This document shows, one piece after another, positions 1 to 8,455 of a DNA stretch of 9,898 bases. Source of the stretch: Deltaproteobacteria bacterium UBA2385 (GTDB lineage: Bacteria; Myxococcota_A; UBA796; UBA2385); NCBI GenBank assembly GCA_002343455.1, contig DDSR01000045.1, positions 626-10,523 on the forward strand, in the 5' to 3' direction. The notes beneath the pieces were generated by a model. It did no database searches. It saw only the letters and a program-made list of their open reading frames with translations, and was not told where the DNA came from. Both the position numbers and the translations under genes were made by a program. The number at the start of each line of letters is the position of its first letter. Within the stretch, counting starts at the first letter, position 1.

Positions 1-369
1 GCCGTACATCATCAGGCCCTTGCGCTCGAGCTCGTGGAAGTGCTCCCAGGTCGACCACCGGCCCACCAGGTTGCTGTTGGCGATCAACACGCGCGGGGCG
101 TCGGGGTGGGTCCGCAGGATGCCCACCGGCTTGCCGGACTGCACCAGCAGGGTCTCGTCGTCTTCGAGCTGGCGCAGGCTGCGCACGATCGCGTCGAAGT
201 CCTGCCAGGTCCGCGCCGCCCGGCCTGTCCCGCCGTAGACGACCAGGTCCCCGGGATTCTCGGCGACATCCGGGTCCAGGTTGTTCATCAACATGCGAAG
301 GGCTGCTTCTTGCACCCAGCCCTTGCACGACCGCTCGGAGCCCGTCGGGGCGCGCACCACCCGCTTCAT
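1..369 (-). CDS. hutU: Urocanate hydratase (urocanase), N-terminal part
   Basis: Urocanase converts urocanate to 4-imidazolone-5-propionate, the second step of histidine degradation. It is a cytosolic NAD+-dependent enzyme. The window holds the first 123 codons; the rest, including the catalytic region, lies beyond the left edge. I recognise the family from conserved N-terminal blocks: SCKGW then [13 protein letters not shown] (about residues 14-34), [20 protein letters not shown] (35-57), then [19 protein letters not shown] (about 70-88), [16 protein letters not shown] and [17 protein letters not shown]. These match the urocanase order with no break. The ATG at 369 is preceded by purine-rich AGAGGCCAGGA and gives an N-terminus slightly shorter than in many homologues. 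The stop of the upstream small gene is 36 bp away on the same strand, so co-transcription with it and rpoZ is likely. Identification is firm; completeness cannot be judged here. Confidence 0.95.
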   Translation of the reverse strand, partial: MKRVVRAPTGSERSCKGWVQEAALRMLMNNLDPDVAENPGDLVVYGGTGRAARTWQDFDAIVRSLRQLEDDETLLVQSGKPVGILRTHPDAPRVLIANSNLVGRWSTWEHFHELERKGLMMYG

Positions 370-405
370 TCCTGGCCTCTCGATCGGAGTCGCTCGCTGT
401 CCCGC

Positions 406-597
406 TCAGTCCTCGTCGGCGATCGTCGAGCTGTCGTCGACCGCGCCGCGGACCATCTTCGCATCGCAGCGAACCGCGTTCGCCGCGCTGTCCTCGACCT
501 GGGCCAGGAAGGCGTCGAACTCGTCCTGGGTGATCACGCCGGCGGCGATGTTGCGGCGCGCGATGCGCACGTCGAAGAGGCGTTCGGGCTTGTCCAT
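406..597 (-). CDS. Small acidic protein of unknown function between rpoZ and hutU
   Basis: This 63-residue protein is not one I recognise. It starts at an ATG with a GGAG Shine-Dalgarno 5 nt upstream (CCGGAGTCCCC-ATG), which supports it as a real gene. It lies 54 bp after rpoZ and 36 bp before hutU on the same strand. Residues 1-35 look like a compact amphipathic helical unit (RLFDVRIARRNIAAG, then TQDEFDAFLAQVED), where 'G-[VIL]-[IT]-x-x-[DE]-[FY]' resembles a helix-turn-helix hairpin of two helices. The last 20 residues are polar and acidic, ending DDSSTIADED, and are probably disordered. There is one cysteine (C44), and no signal peptide or membrane segment. A cytosolic regulatory or accessory role is possible, but nothing in the sequence shows it. 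Position suggests co-expression with omega. Confidence 0.72.
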   Translation of the reverse strand: MDKPERLFDVRIARRNIAAGVITQDEFDAFLAQVEDSAANAVRCDAKMVRGAVDDSSTIADED

Positions 598-651
598 GGG
601 GACTCCGGAGACGGGTCAGGATGGTGAAGAAGGGGGAGCGAACCGGAGGGA

Positions 652-966
652 CTAGGCCTCGGGGGGGAGGTCCTCGTCCGCCTCGGGCGGCAGGTCGTCG
701 GCGGCCACCGGCGGCAGGTCGGCGTGGCTGGTCGGACCGGCGAAGCTGCGAAGCGACTCGTTCTCGTCGAAGGAGCTGAGGTCGGCGAAGACACGGCCGG
801 CCGCGATCTCGCGCAAGGCGATGACGACCTCCTTGTTCTCGCGGGCGTCGTCGATCAGGGAGACCTCGCCCTGGACGAGCTGCTTGGTGCGCTCGGCGGC
901 GATGAGGACCAGCGAGAAGCGGTTGGGAATCTGCTCGAGGCAGTCTTCGACGGTGATACGGGCCAC
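652..966 (-). CDS. rpoZ: DNA-directed RNA polymerase subunit omega
   Basis: Omega is the smallest RNA polymerase subunit. It binds beta-prime and helps core assembly; in many proteobacteria it forms part of a ppGpp site. The protein is 104 residues. The family core is clear: [20 protein letters not shown] (1-20), [10 protein letters not shown] (21-30), then [16 protein letters not shown] (44-59). Beyond about residue 62 it carries a non-conserved acidic, Pro-rich tail with three 8-residue repeats (xDLPPxAx, residues 82-104). E. coli omega is about 91 residues and has no such tail. The start is GTG at 966, chosen because GGAGG sits 4 nt upstream (TGGAGGCCGC-GTG) and because the start gives the canonical [10 protein letters not shown]-terminus. 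A promoter-like pair lies 29-56 bp upstream. The small unknown gene and hutU follow on the same strand, an unusual downstream context for rpoZ. Confidence 0.96.
   Translation of the reverse strand: MARITVEDCLEQIPNRFSLVLIAAERTKQLVQGEVSLIDDARENKEVVIALREIAAGRVFADLSSFDENESLRSFAGPTSHADLPPVAADDLPPEADEDLPPEA
655..723 (-). repeat. Three 8-residue repeats in the omega tail
   Basis: The last 23 codons of rpoZ encode [16 protein letters not shown] and EDLPPEA, an exact 24-nt period with DLPP at residues 83, 91 and 99. The repeat is visible in the DNA as recurring GGCGGCAGGTC/GGGGGGAGGTC blocks on the plus strand. It produces an acidic proline-rich extension, likely extended and flexible. Confidence 0.8.
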
Positions 967-994
967 GCGGCCTCCAGGGGAGAGTGACCCCCAG

Positions 995-1022
995 AGCTAA
1001 GGCGAGCCACCCGCGGCGTCAA
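995..1022 (-). promoter_or_regulatory. Candidate sigma-70-type promoter for rpoZ
   Basis: On the minus strand, TTGACG (1022-1017, five of six matches to the -35 consensus) is followed by a 16-bp spacer and TTAGCT (1000-995, a weak -10). Transcription would begin near 988, about 20 nt upstream of the GTG start and just before the GGAGG ribosome site. The geometry is good and the -10 is poor; this is inferred from sequence only. Confidence 0.4.
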
Positions 1023-1061
1023 CCACGGGGAGCCCCTCGCGGCATTTGGAGCCCTCAGCCC

Positions 1062-1089
1062 TTGACCCGGAGAGCCGGGTGACTAGTAC
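1062..1089 (+). promoter_or_regulatory. Candidate groESL promoter with an inverted repeat in its spacer
   Basis: TTGACC (1062-1067) and TAGTAC (1084-1089) are separated by 16 bp. A perfect inverted repeat, ACCCGG-AGAG-CCGGGT (1065-1080), fills most of the spacer, a position where a repressor could act. The CTTGAC start also resembles the -35 of heat-shock (sigma-32 type) promoters, but the -10 is not a good match to either class. No CIRCE element was found. The site would give a leader of about 175-180 nt. Confidence 0.35.
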
Positions 1090-1272
1090 CCCGCCGTGCC
1101 GGGGACTCCCCGACCGGACCGCCTCTCCAGGGAGCGCGGCCATCGGGGCAGCACCATCCGGAACGTCCCGAGCAAGGTCACCCTCTCCGGCCTCTGGCGG
1201 GGTACGGTCGCCCTCCCGGGTCTCCGGCCTCTCTGGCCCATCGCCCACACCCCCTCTCTTCGGAGTACAGCC
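1090..1272 (+). promoter_or_regulatory. Putative groES 5' leader with direct repeats and alternative hairpins
   Basis: This non-coding stretch precedes groES. At its 5' end CCCCG (1089-1093) can pair with CGGGG (1100-1104), or GGGG (1101-1104) can pair instead with CCCC (1108-1111) across an ACT loop, so the two hairpins exclude each other. A 12-bp direct repeat, TCTCCGGCCTCT, occurs at 1184-1195 and 1221-1232. Both copies contain CTCCG, the exact complement of CGGAG at 1261-1265, which is the groES Shine-Dalgarno. That site also sits in a small CTC-TTCG-GAG hairpin (1256-1265). These pairings could mask ribosome binding, but such matches are easy to find in GC-rich DNA. Confidence 0.3.
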
Positions 1273-3232
<1,960 letters not shown>

Positions 3233-3252
3233 GCCTCCATCGGGCTCGATCG

Positions 3253-3286
3253 GACAGCCCCGTCGTGGCGACACGGCGGGGCTGTC
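3253..3286 (+). terminator. Rho-independent terminator after groEL
   Basis: A perfect 10-bp stem, GACAGCCCCG (3253-3262) with CGGGGCTGTC (3277-3286), continues through one G-T wobble into four more pairs (CGTG/CACG). It is closed by GCGA, a GNRA-type tetraloop. The downstream tract TTGCGTT is weak in T. The TPR gene ends 6 bp away on the other strand, so the hairpin probably serves both convergent transcripts, though the minus side has no T-run. Confidence 0.8.
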
Positions 3287-3292
3287 TTGCGT

Positions 3293-3907
3293 TCAGGGGC
3301 CTCGCAGCTGCTCGAGCACCCGGGGATCCCCGTAGACGGTGACGACGCGCACCAGGACCGGCCCCACCAGCGGGTCGGCGAGGAAGGCCTGCCAGCGAGG
3401 GTAGTCGGGCAGGGTGCGCAGATCGAAGCCGTGGCGGAGGGCGTCGAGGAGGGCGGCCTCGAAGGCCGGCGGGTCGGCGCGGAGCCCGGCCACCTCGGCC
3501 AGCCGGAAGTGTACGGCCCAGTGGTCGGGGCGATGCTTCAGGGCCACCGCGAGGTCCTCGGCGGCGGCGTCGAGCTGGCCCGCGACCAGCCGCAGCTCAG
3601 CGCGGTCGTAGCGGGCGGCGGCGTGCTCGGGGTCCAGGGCCAGGACCTCGTCGTAGCGCGCCTGGGCGGCCCGGAGCTCCCCCTGGGCGTTGAGCGCCAC
3701 CGCCCACTCGTAGAGCACCTCCACCGAGGAGCCCAGGGCCTCGACATGGCGCCGACAGAGCGCCACGGCCTCGTCCGTCCGGCCGTCGACCACCAGCGCC
3801 TCGGCCTCACGCGCAGTGCGCTCGTGCAGGCTGTCACGGTAGTCCCGCGGGACCCGGGTGGCCTGGGCCTCCGCCAGCGCGAGCAGCAGGAGCAGCAGGG
3901 CGCTCAC
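3293..3907 (-). CDS. Secreted or periplasmic TPR-repeat protein
   Basis: This 204-residue protein begins (M)SALLLLLLALAEAQA, a short hydrophobic signal sequence with likely cleavage after A14-Q15-A16. There is no lipobox cysteine, so it is probably soluble after export. Residues 31-162 form about four tetratricopeptide-like helix pairs: 31-61, 62-95 (YEWAVALNAQGELRAAQARYDEVLALDPEH), 96-129 (YDRAELRLVAGQLDAAAEDLAVALKHRPDH) and 130-162. The second and third have the classic TPR small/large residue pattern and the DP/RPDH ends. The C-terminal 40 residues (LPDYPRWQAFLADP onward) recur as a cap in many such proteins. The start is GTG at 3907, overlapping the M36 peptidase stop as GTGA, so translation is probably coupled. 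TPRs bind proteins; a partner or assembly role for the peptidase is inference. The specific function is unknown. Confidence 0.85.
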   Translation of the reverse strand: MSALLLLLLALAEAQATRVPRDYRDSLHERTAREAEALVVDGRTDEAVALCRRHVEALGSSVEVLYEWAVALNAQGELRAAQARYDEVLALDPEHAAARYDRAELRLVAGQLDAAAEDLAVALKHRPDHWAVHFRLAEVAGLRADPPAFEAALLDALRHGFDLRTLPDYPRWQAFLADPLVGPVLVRVVTVYGDPRVLEQLRGP

Positions 3908-6846
3908 CCCCGGCGCCGACGCACCAGCCCGGCGACCAGCAGCAGCAGCGCCAGCGCCCCCCCCTTGGAGGAGCGAGGACCGGCCGCACAGCCGCACTCC
4001 GAGGGCCGGACCTCCCAGTCGCCATCGGTCGCGTCGCCGCCGTCGGCCCCGCTCTCGCCCCCGTCGCCGCCGGTGTCCACCGCGCCGCTGTCGTCGAGCA
4101 CCGCGTAGACGCAGACGTCGTCGATGGTCCAGCCGCCCATGGTGAGCCCCTCGTCGCTGAGGATCTCCCAGCCCAGCCGGACCTTGCCCCCGCTGATGCC
4201 GTCCAGCACGACGCTGTGCGAGATCCACTCCTCGTCCTGGTGGTGCTCGTCGTGGTCGCTGTTGCTGCTGCCGCTGACGTGGTTGGCCCAGACCACCGCG
4301 TCGTCGTCGGTGCCTTCGAGATCCTCGCCCTCCATCACGATGCGCGCCTGGTCGTAGTAGCCGTCCTCGACGTTGAGCCAGCGCCGGTACTGCAGGACCA
4401 CCCGGCTGTAGCCGGTGACGTCGATCTCGGGGCTGGAGAGCCGGTTGTGCTTCCCGTTCTGGTACTCGCCGTTGTAGTTGCCGCCGCCCAGATCGTTGCC
4501 CCAGACCTTGTCGCCCGAGAAGGCGAAGTCCGGATCTCCGCCCATTCCGCGCGGCGTCCCCCAGATCCAGTCGTCCGCGCCCAGCTCGTCCTCGCCGTCC
4601 AGCAGGGCGTGGGTGAAGCCCCCCTCGCTGGCCTCGAAGTCCTCGCAGTACAGCGAGACCAACTCCCCGACCACGAAGGTGTAGGGCGCGATCTCTCCCC
4701 CCGCCGGCGCGGTGACCGCGCTGCCGTCGGCGCCCAGCCCCTCGATGTAGTACTCGACCACCGTGCCCGCGGGCAGCGAGGGCAGGGCCCCCGCCAGCTG
4801 ATCGCCGGCGACGCTCAGCGCCACGCTCTGCCAGCTCTCGTCGGAGGCCGAGCGGTAGTTGACGGTGCCCGTCTGGAGCTCGAAGTCCACGCAGTCGGGG
4901 GCGAAGTTGAGGAGGCTGGCGGCGAGCGGATACTCGGACAGCGCCGCCGACTGGTTGCCCAGCGGCTCGTGGTCGAAGCCCAGCAAGGTGGTCAGCCCGG
5001 CGGGGCCCAGGCCGTGGGCGCTGAAGGCCTCCATGATCGCGCACTGGTTGGGGGTGCCGTCGCTGAGATCGCCGTTGTCGTCGTCGCCCAGGATGGCGGA
5101 CTCGTAGGCGGTCGCCAGGGTGGGGCCGGTCTTGATCCCGTTGGCCATCACGCTGACCGCCCGCTGGTAGGCCTCGGGCTCGCTGTGCTGGGACTCCAGG
5201 ATCTCCCACAGATCCCAGATGGCGCCGGCGTAGATCAGCCCATCGGTGTGGACCTGGTCGATCACATCGTCGGGGTAGACCCGGTCCTCGGCGACGTCGC
5301 GGATGCCCGAGCCATTGGTGAGGAAGTAGGGAGCGACAATGTTGTCGGCCGAGAGGAAGAAGGCCACCGTGTCGGCGATGCCCTCGGACATCGAGCCGTC
5401 GAAGGTCCCGGCCTGCAGGCTGTAGTAGTGGAAGCCGTGGCCCCACTCGTGGTGGTTGACGTCGGCGATCCGGCCGGTGTTGTTGCAGCCTCCGCCCTCC
5501 CGGTAGAAGTTGACGCTCCCGTCGAAGTAGGCGTTGCAGGTGCTGTTCAGGTTCACATTGCTGACGAGCTGCCCGCCGGTGTTCACCTCGGGGGCGTAGA
5601 GGTCGCGCCAGTCCATGACCTGGTGGAGGAAGACCCAGGTGTCCAGCTCGGCCTGCCCGGGGCTGCTGCTGGCGGACCAGGTGTGGTCCCCGCCGAAGCT
5701 GGTCGAGGCGTCGCTGCCCTGCTGGTTGTCCACCCGCAGTCGCCGGCCCGAGAGGGTCGCCGAGGCCGTCTCGCTGGCCGCGAGGTCGTAGAGGCCGTCG
5801 TCGTCGGTATAGGCGTTGTCCCCGGCGTTGCCCTGAAGCTCCAGGTCCACCAGCGGGCTGGTCTTCATGTTGCCGTCGACGGTCCGCAGATCGTGCGAGG
5901 CGGTCAGGGCCCCGGCGACGTAGCGCACCTCGTTGTAGACGTGCAGCAGCTCGCCGCTGTCGGCGTCCACGAAGCTGACCCAGAGGCCAGAGGGGTCCTT
6001 GGTCCGGGTCCGCACCTCCCAAGCAAAGCGGTAGTCCAGGCCGGTGCCGGTCGCCGAGAGCGGGGCCGCGACGCCGATGCCCCAGCGCTCCATCGGCAGC
6101 ACCACCAGGCGGACGCCCAGCGGCTGGTGCAGGAGGGTGGGCTCGGGGCCGTAGTCGATGGCCACGTCCAGCGCGGTCGCGGCCGTGAGCTGCACCGAGG
6201 GGTCCAGCTCGGCGGCGGCGGGGTGGGTCCGGGCCGAGAACCAGGCGAGGCGACCCCCGACGATGCGCAGCAGGACGCTGCCCCGCCAGACCGTCGGACC
6301 CTGGGCCGAGAAGGAGGGCTGGAAGTCGAAGCGGGCGTGTTCCACCAGGCCCGCGCCGGTCTGGAAAGGATCGAGGAAGGGATCGAAGGCGGCGCCGATG
6401 CCGGACCCGTCCAGCCCGCCCAGCCCGTCTATCGAGGCCGCGGCGGCCCCCGGCACCACCTGGGCCAGCTCGACGGTCCAGGCGTCTCGGGCCTCGTCGT
6501 AGGCGAGGGTGCGCAGGCTGAGGTCGCTCAGCTCGACCCCCACCAGGCCCCCGTGCCGGGCGAGGAAGCCCCGCACCGCCGCCTCCACCGAGGCGCCGTC
6601 CTGGAGCGGACCCAGGTCCGCCGGTGGGCCCCAGGCGCTGGCAGGCAGGCCGGTGCGCTCGTCGAAGACGGCCACCCAGCCGGCGCCCTCGTCCGCCAGG
6701 AAGCCCTGCCAGGCCTCCCCTCGCCGCAGCGCCCGCTGGCGCTCGGTGTGTACCCGCACCACCCGGTCCGGCTCGACCCCGATCCAGGTGTCCACCTGGG
6801 GGCTGAAGGCGAAGGCGCTGAGGCCGAGGGCGACGAGCGTAAGCAT
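3904..6846 (-). CDS. M36 (fungalysin-like) metallopeptidase with MYXO-CTERM-type anchor
   Basis: This is a 980-residue exported zinc endopeptidase. Residues 1-14 are a short hydrophobic signal without the usual basic n-region. Residues 15-310 form a propeptide resembling FTP/PepSY-type inhibitory regions. The catalytic domain (about 315-630) carries HEWGH (H466, E467, H470) and the third zinc ligand E488 in SMSEGIAD, followed by DGLIYAGAIWDLWE (535-548), all typical of family M36. C437 and C454 flank the active-site approach and may form a disulfide. Residues 660-727 look like a beta-sandwich. Residues 732-916 form a jelly-roll ending GGWTIDDVCVY, as seen in immune-inhibitor-A and MAM-like modules. 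A Gly/Asp linker leads to C951-G-C953, a hydrophobic helix (964-974) and RRRRG: a MYXO-CTERM-type sorting signal, so surface anchoring or release is expected. ATG at 6846 has GGAG 9 nt upstream. The TPR gene follows by 4-bp overlap. Substrate is unknown. Confidence 0.93.
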   Translation of the reverse strand: MLTLVALGLSAFAFSPQVDTWIGVEPDRVVRVHTERQRALRRGEAWQGFLADEGAGWVAVFDERTGLPASAWGPPADLGPLQDGASVEAAVRGFLARHGGLVGVELSDLSLRTLAYDEARDAWTVELAQVVPGAAAASIDGLGGLDGSGIGAAFDPFLDPFQTGAGLVEHARFDFQPSFSAQGPTVWRGSVLLRIVGGRLAWFSARTHPAAAELDPSVQLTAATALDVAIDYGPEPTLLHQPLGVRLVVLPMERWGIGVAAPLSATGTGLDYRFAWEVRTRTKDPSGLWVSFVDADSGELLHVYNEVRYVAGALTASHDLRTVDGNMKTSPLVDLELQGNAGDNAYTDDDGLYDLAASETASATLSGRRLRVDNQQGSDASTSFGGDHTWSASSSPGQAELDTWVFLHQVMDWRDLYAPEVNTGGQLVSNVNLNSTCNAYFDGSVNFYREGGGCNNTGRIADVNHHEWGHGFHYYSLQAGTFDGSMSEGIADTVAFFLSADNIVAPYFLTNGSGIRDVAEDRVYPDDVIDQVHTDGLIYAGAIWDLWEILESQHSEPEAYQRAVSVMANGIKTGPTLATAYESAILGDDDNGDLSDGTPNQCAIMEAFSAHGLGPAGLTTLLGFDHEPLGNQSAALSEYPLAASLLNFAPDCVDFELQTGTVNYRSASDESWQSVALSVAGDQLAGALPSLPAGTVVEYYIEGLGADGSAVTAPAGGEIAPYTFVVGELVSLYCEDFEASEGGFTHALLDGEDELGADDWIWGTPRGMGGDPDFAFSGDKVWGNDLGGGNYNGEYQNGKHNRLSSPEIDVTGYSRVVLQYRRWLNVEDGYYDQARIVMEGEDLEGTDDDAVVWANHVSGSSNSDHDEHHQDEEWISHSVVLDGISGGKVRLGWEILSDEGLTMGGWTIDDVCVYAVLDDSGAVDTGGDGGESGADGGDATDGDWEVRPSECGCAAGPRSSKGGALALLLLVAGLVRRRRG

Positions 6847-6924
6847 GAGAACTTCTCCGAGAAGCGGTGTAGCCTGATGCCAAACCCGCGCGAGCCATGG
6901 TGCCCGCAACTGGATGCCTCCACC
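6847..6924. other. Divergent 78-bp spacer between peptidase and cytochrome genes
   Basis: Both promoters must lie here or inside the neighbouring coding regions. I see no convincing -35/-10 pair in either direction. The segment next to the peptidase start contains the palindrome CTTCTC-C-GAGAAG (6852-6864), and GAGAA-C-TTCTC (6847-6857) overlaps it. The Shine-Dalgarno of the peptidase (GGAG on the minus strand) sits inside the palindrome, so the messenger could fold over its own ribosome site. Confidence 0.4.
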
Positions 6925-8451
6925 ATGGCTCGGCTTCAATCCCACACAGGCTTTACAGCCCTCGCCCTGGCGCTGGGCGCCTGCGAGCGCCCGCCCGCGC
7001 CCCCGCCGGCCCTGCCGCCGCTGCCCGAGCGCGCCGCCTCGGCCACCGAGGTGCTCGGCGAGCCTCGACCCCAGCGGGAGCTGAGCCTGGTCCTGACCGG
7101 CGATGTGCGGGGCGAGATCGAGCCCTGCGGCTGTCCGACCCTGCCCTTTGGCGGCTTCGAGCGGCGGGAGCGCCTGCTCAGCCGCCCGATCGGCTTCGGC
7201 CCGGTCTTTCAGCTGGACGCCGGCGAGCTGCTCACCCGGGGGATCTCCTCCACCGGCTCCGACCGCGAGCGACGCGCCCGGGTCGTGCTGGCCGCCAGCG
7301 CGCAGGTCGGCGTGCTGGCCTGGGTCCCCGGCCCCAGCGATCTCCTCGGCCTCAGCCCGGCGCAGATGGCGGCGATCCCCTCGCCCAGGGCGCTGTCGGC
7401 CACCTGGCTCTCGCCCGCAGGCGAGCCCCTCTTCCCCGCCTCGACGGTGTTGGAGCAGGAGGGCCGTCGCGTCGGGATCATCGGCCTCTCCGCGGCGCCG
7501 ATGGGCAGCAGCCTCAGCGGCCAGGTCCAGGTCCGGGATCCGGTCGAGGCCGCCCGCGAGGCGCTGGCCGAGCTGCCCACCGATCTGGACCTGGTGATCG
7601 CGCTCGGCTCGGTCGCCGACGAGGAGGCCGACCGGGTCGCCCGCGAGGTGCCCGGAATCGGCCTGATGATGACCACCGCGGGGCGGGGCTACACCGATGT
7701 GCGCGCGGTCGCCGGCGTGCCGATCATCGAGTCGCTGGACCGGGGACGCTACGCCCAGGTGCTGGCCACCCGGCTGGGCAGCACCCCCGACCGGCCGGTG
7801 GAGCTGCACCCCGAGCCCGCCACCTGGCGCAGCCTGGTCCAGCTCCGCAGCCAGTCAGGCGCCGCCTCGACCCCCGCCCTGGACGGCGCCGAGGCCGCGT
7901 TGGCCAGCCTCGCGAGCGGCCGCAACCTCGGCTGGCTGGAGACCCGCCCCCTGGCGCAGGATCTGGACGGCCCGACCCGGGTCTCCGCGCTGCTCGGCGA
8001 GTTCAAGACCACCGTGCTCAACGAGGCCGCAGCACGCGCCGCCGCGCCGCCCCCTCCCGCCGAGCCGGGCTACGCCACCGCCGCCTCCTGCACCTCCTGC
8101 CACACGACCCAGTTCGCCCGCTGGAGCTTCACGGACCACACCCGCGCCTGGCAGTCCCTGGTCGAGCGGCAGGCCACGGCGAACCCCGAGTGCCTGCCCT
8201 GCCACACCACCGGCTTCGGGCAGCCCGGCGGGATAGGCGAGCTGACGACCGCCTCGGTCCGGGCCTTCAAGGGCGTGCAGTGCGAGGCCTGCCACGGCCC
8301 GATGCGGGGCCACCCCGACGACCCGCGAGTCCAGAGCGGACCCGTGACCGTCGAGCGCTGCCTGGTCTGTCACGACGAGGCCAACAGCCCGGAGTTCGAC
8401 TGGGCCAGCTACCTGCCGCGAGCGACCTGCCAGACGGAGAGCCTGCCCTGA
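6925..8451 (+). CDS. Lipoprotein with metallophosphatase-like domain and tetrahaem cytochrome c domain
   Basis: The 508-residue protein starts with a signal ending in the lipobox L17-G-A-C20, so it should be a lipid-anchored envelope protein. A Pro-rich stretch (22-35) follows. Residues 50-300 resemble the 5'-nucleotidase/UshA-type metallophosphatase fold, as in the group of such domains with an EPCGC motif: LTGDVRGEIEPCGC (57-70), PFGGFERRE, QLDAGELL (97-103), VGIIGLSA (183-190). Usual metal ligands look absent: D-V-R rather than D-x-H, DAGE rather than DxGD, and TTAGRGY where GHxH is expected. Residues 380-485 hold four haem c attachment motifs: CTSCH (389), CLPCH (423), CEACH (453) and CLVCH (479), in a cytochrome c-554-like spacing; H405 and H463 could be extra axial ligands. 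ATG 6925 is chosen for the lipobox; ATG 6877 is possible. Likely an electron carrier or a redox partner; substrate unknown. Confidence 0.88.
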   Translation: MARLQSHTGFTALALALGACERPPAPPPALPPLPERAASATEVLGEPRPQRELSLVLTGDVRGEIEPCGCPTLPFGGFERRERLLSRPIGFGPVFQLDAGELLTRGISSTGSDRERRARVVLAASAQVGVLAWVPGPSDLLGLSPAQMAAIPSPRALSATWLSPAGEPLFPASTVLEQEGRRVGIIGLSAAPMGSSLSGQVQVRDPVEAAREALAELPTDLDLVIALGSVADEEADRVAREVPGIGLMMTTAGRGYTDVRAVAGVPIIESLDRGRYAQVLATRLGSTPDRPVELHPEPATWRSLVQLRSQSGAASTPALDGAEAALASLASGRNLGWLETRPLAQDLDGPTRVSALLGEFKTTVLNEAAARAAAPPPPAEPGYATAASCTSCHTTQFARWSFTDHTRAWQSLVERQATANPECLPCHTTGFGQPGGIGELTTASVRAFKGVQCEACHGPMRGHPDDPRVQSGPVTVERCLVCHDEANSPEFDWASYLPRATCQTESLP

Positions 8452-8455
8452 GGGC

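Noticed and set aside
34..627. 197-codon plus-strand frame across hutU and the small gene
   Set aside because: It is the complement of convincing urocanase sequence and has no ribosome site or family resemblance.
1096..1272. N-terminal extension of groES from GTG 1096
   Set aside because: The extra 59 residues match nothing in GroES, while ATG 1273 gives the canonical start and has a ribosome site.
967..1272. CIRCE (HrcA) operator upstream of groES
   Set aside because: Neither TTAGCACTC nor GAGTGCTAA is present. The nearest similar stretch, around 981-1000, has wrong arms and spacing.
6869..6895. Sigma-54-type promoter on the minus strand (TGGCAT) for the peptidase
   Set aside because: The GG and GC doublets do not have the required 10-bp separation.
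4216..6924. Long plus-strand open frame opposite the M36 peptidase, continuous with the cytochrome gene
   Set aside because: The M36 peptidase on the minus strand has clear catalytic motifs. The plus-strand translation is repetitive Val/Gly/Arg/Gln sequence; only the part from 6925 has real domains.
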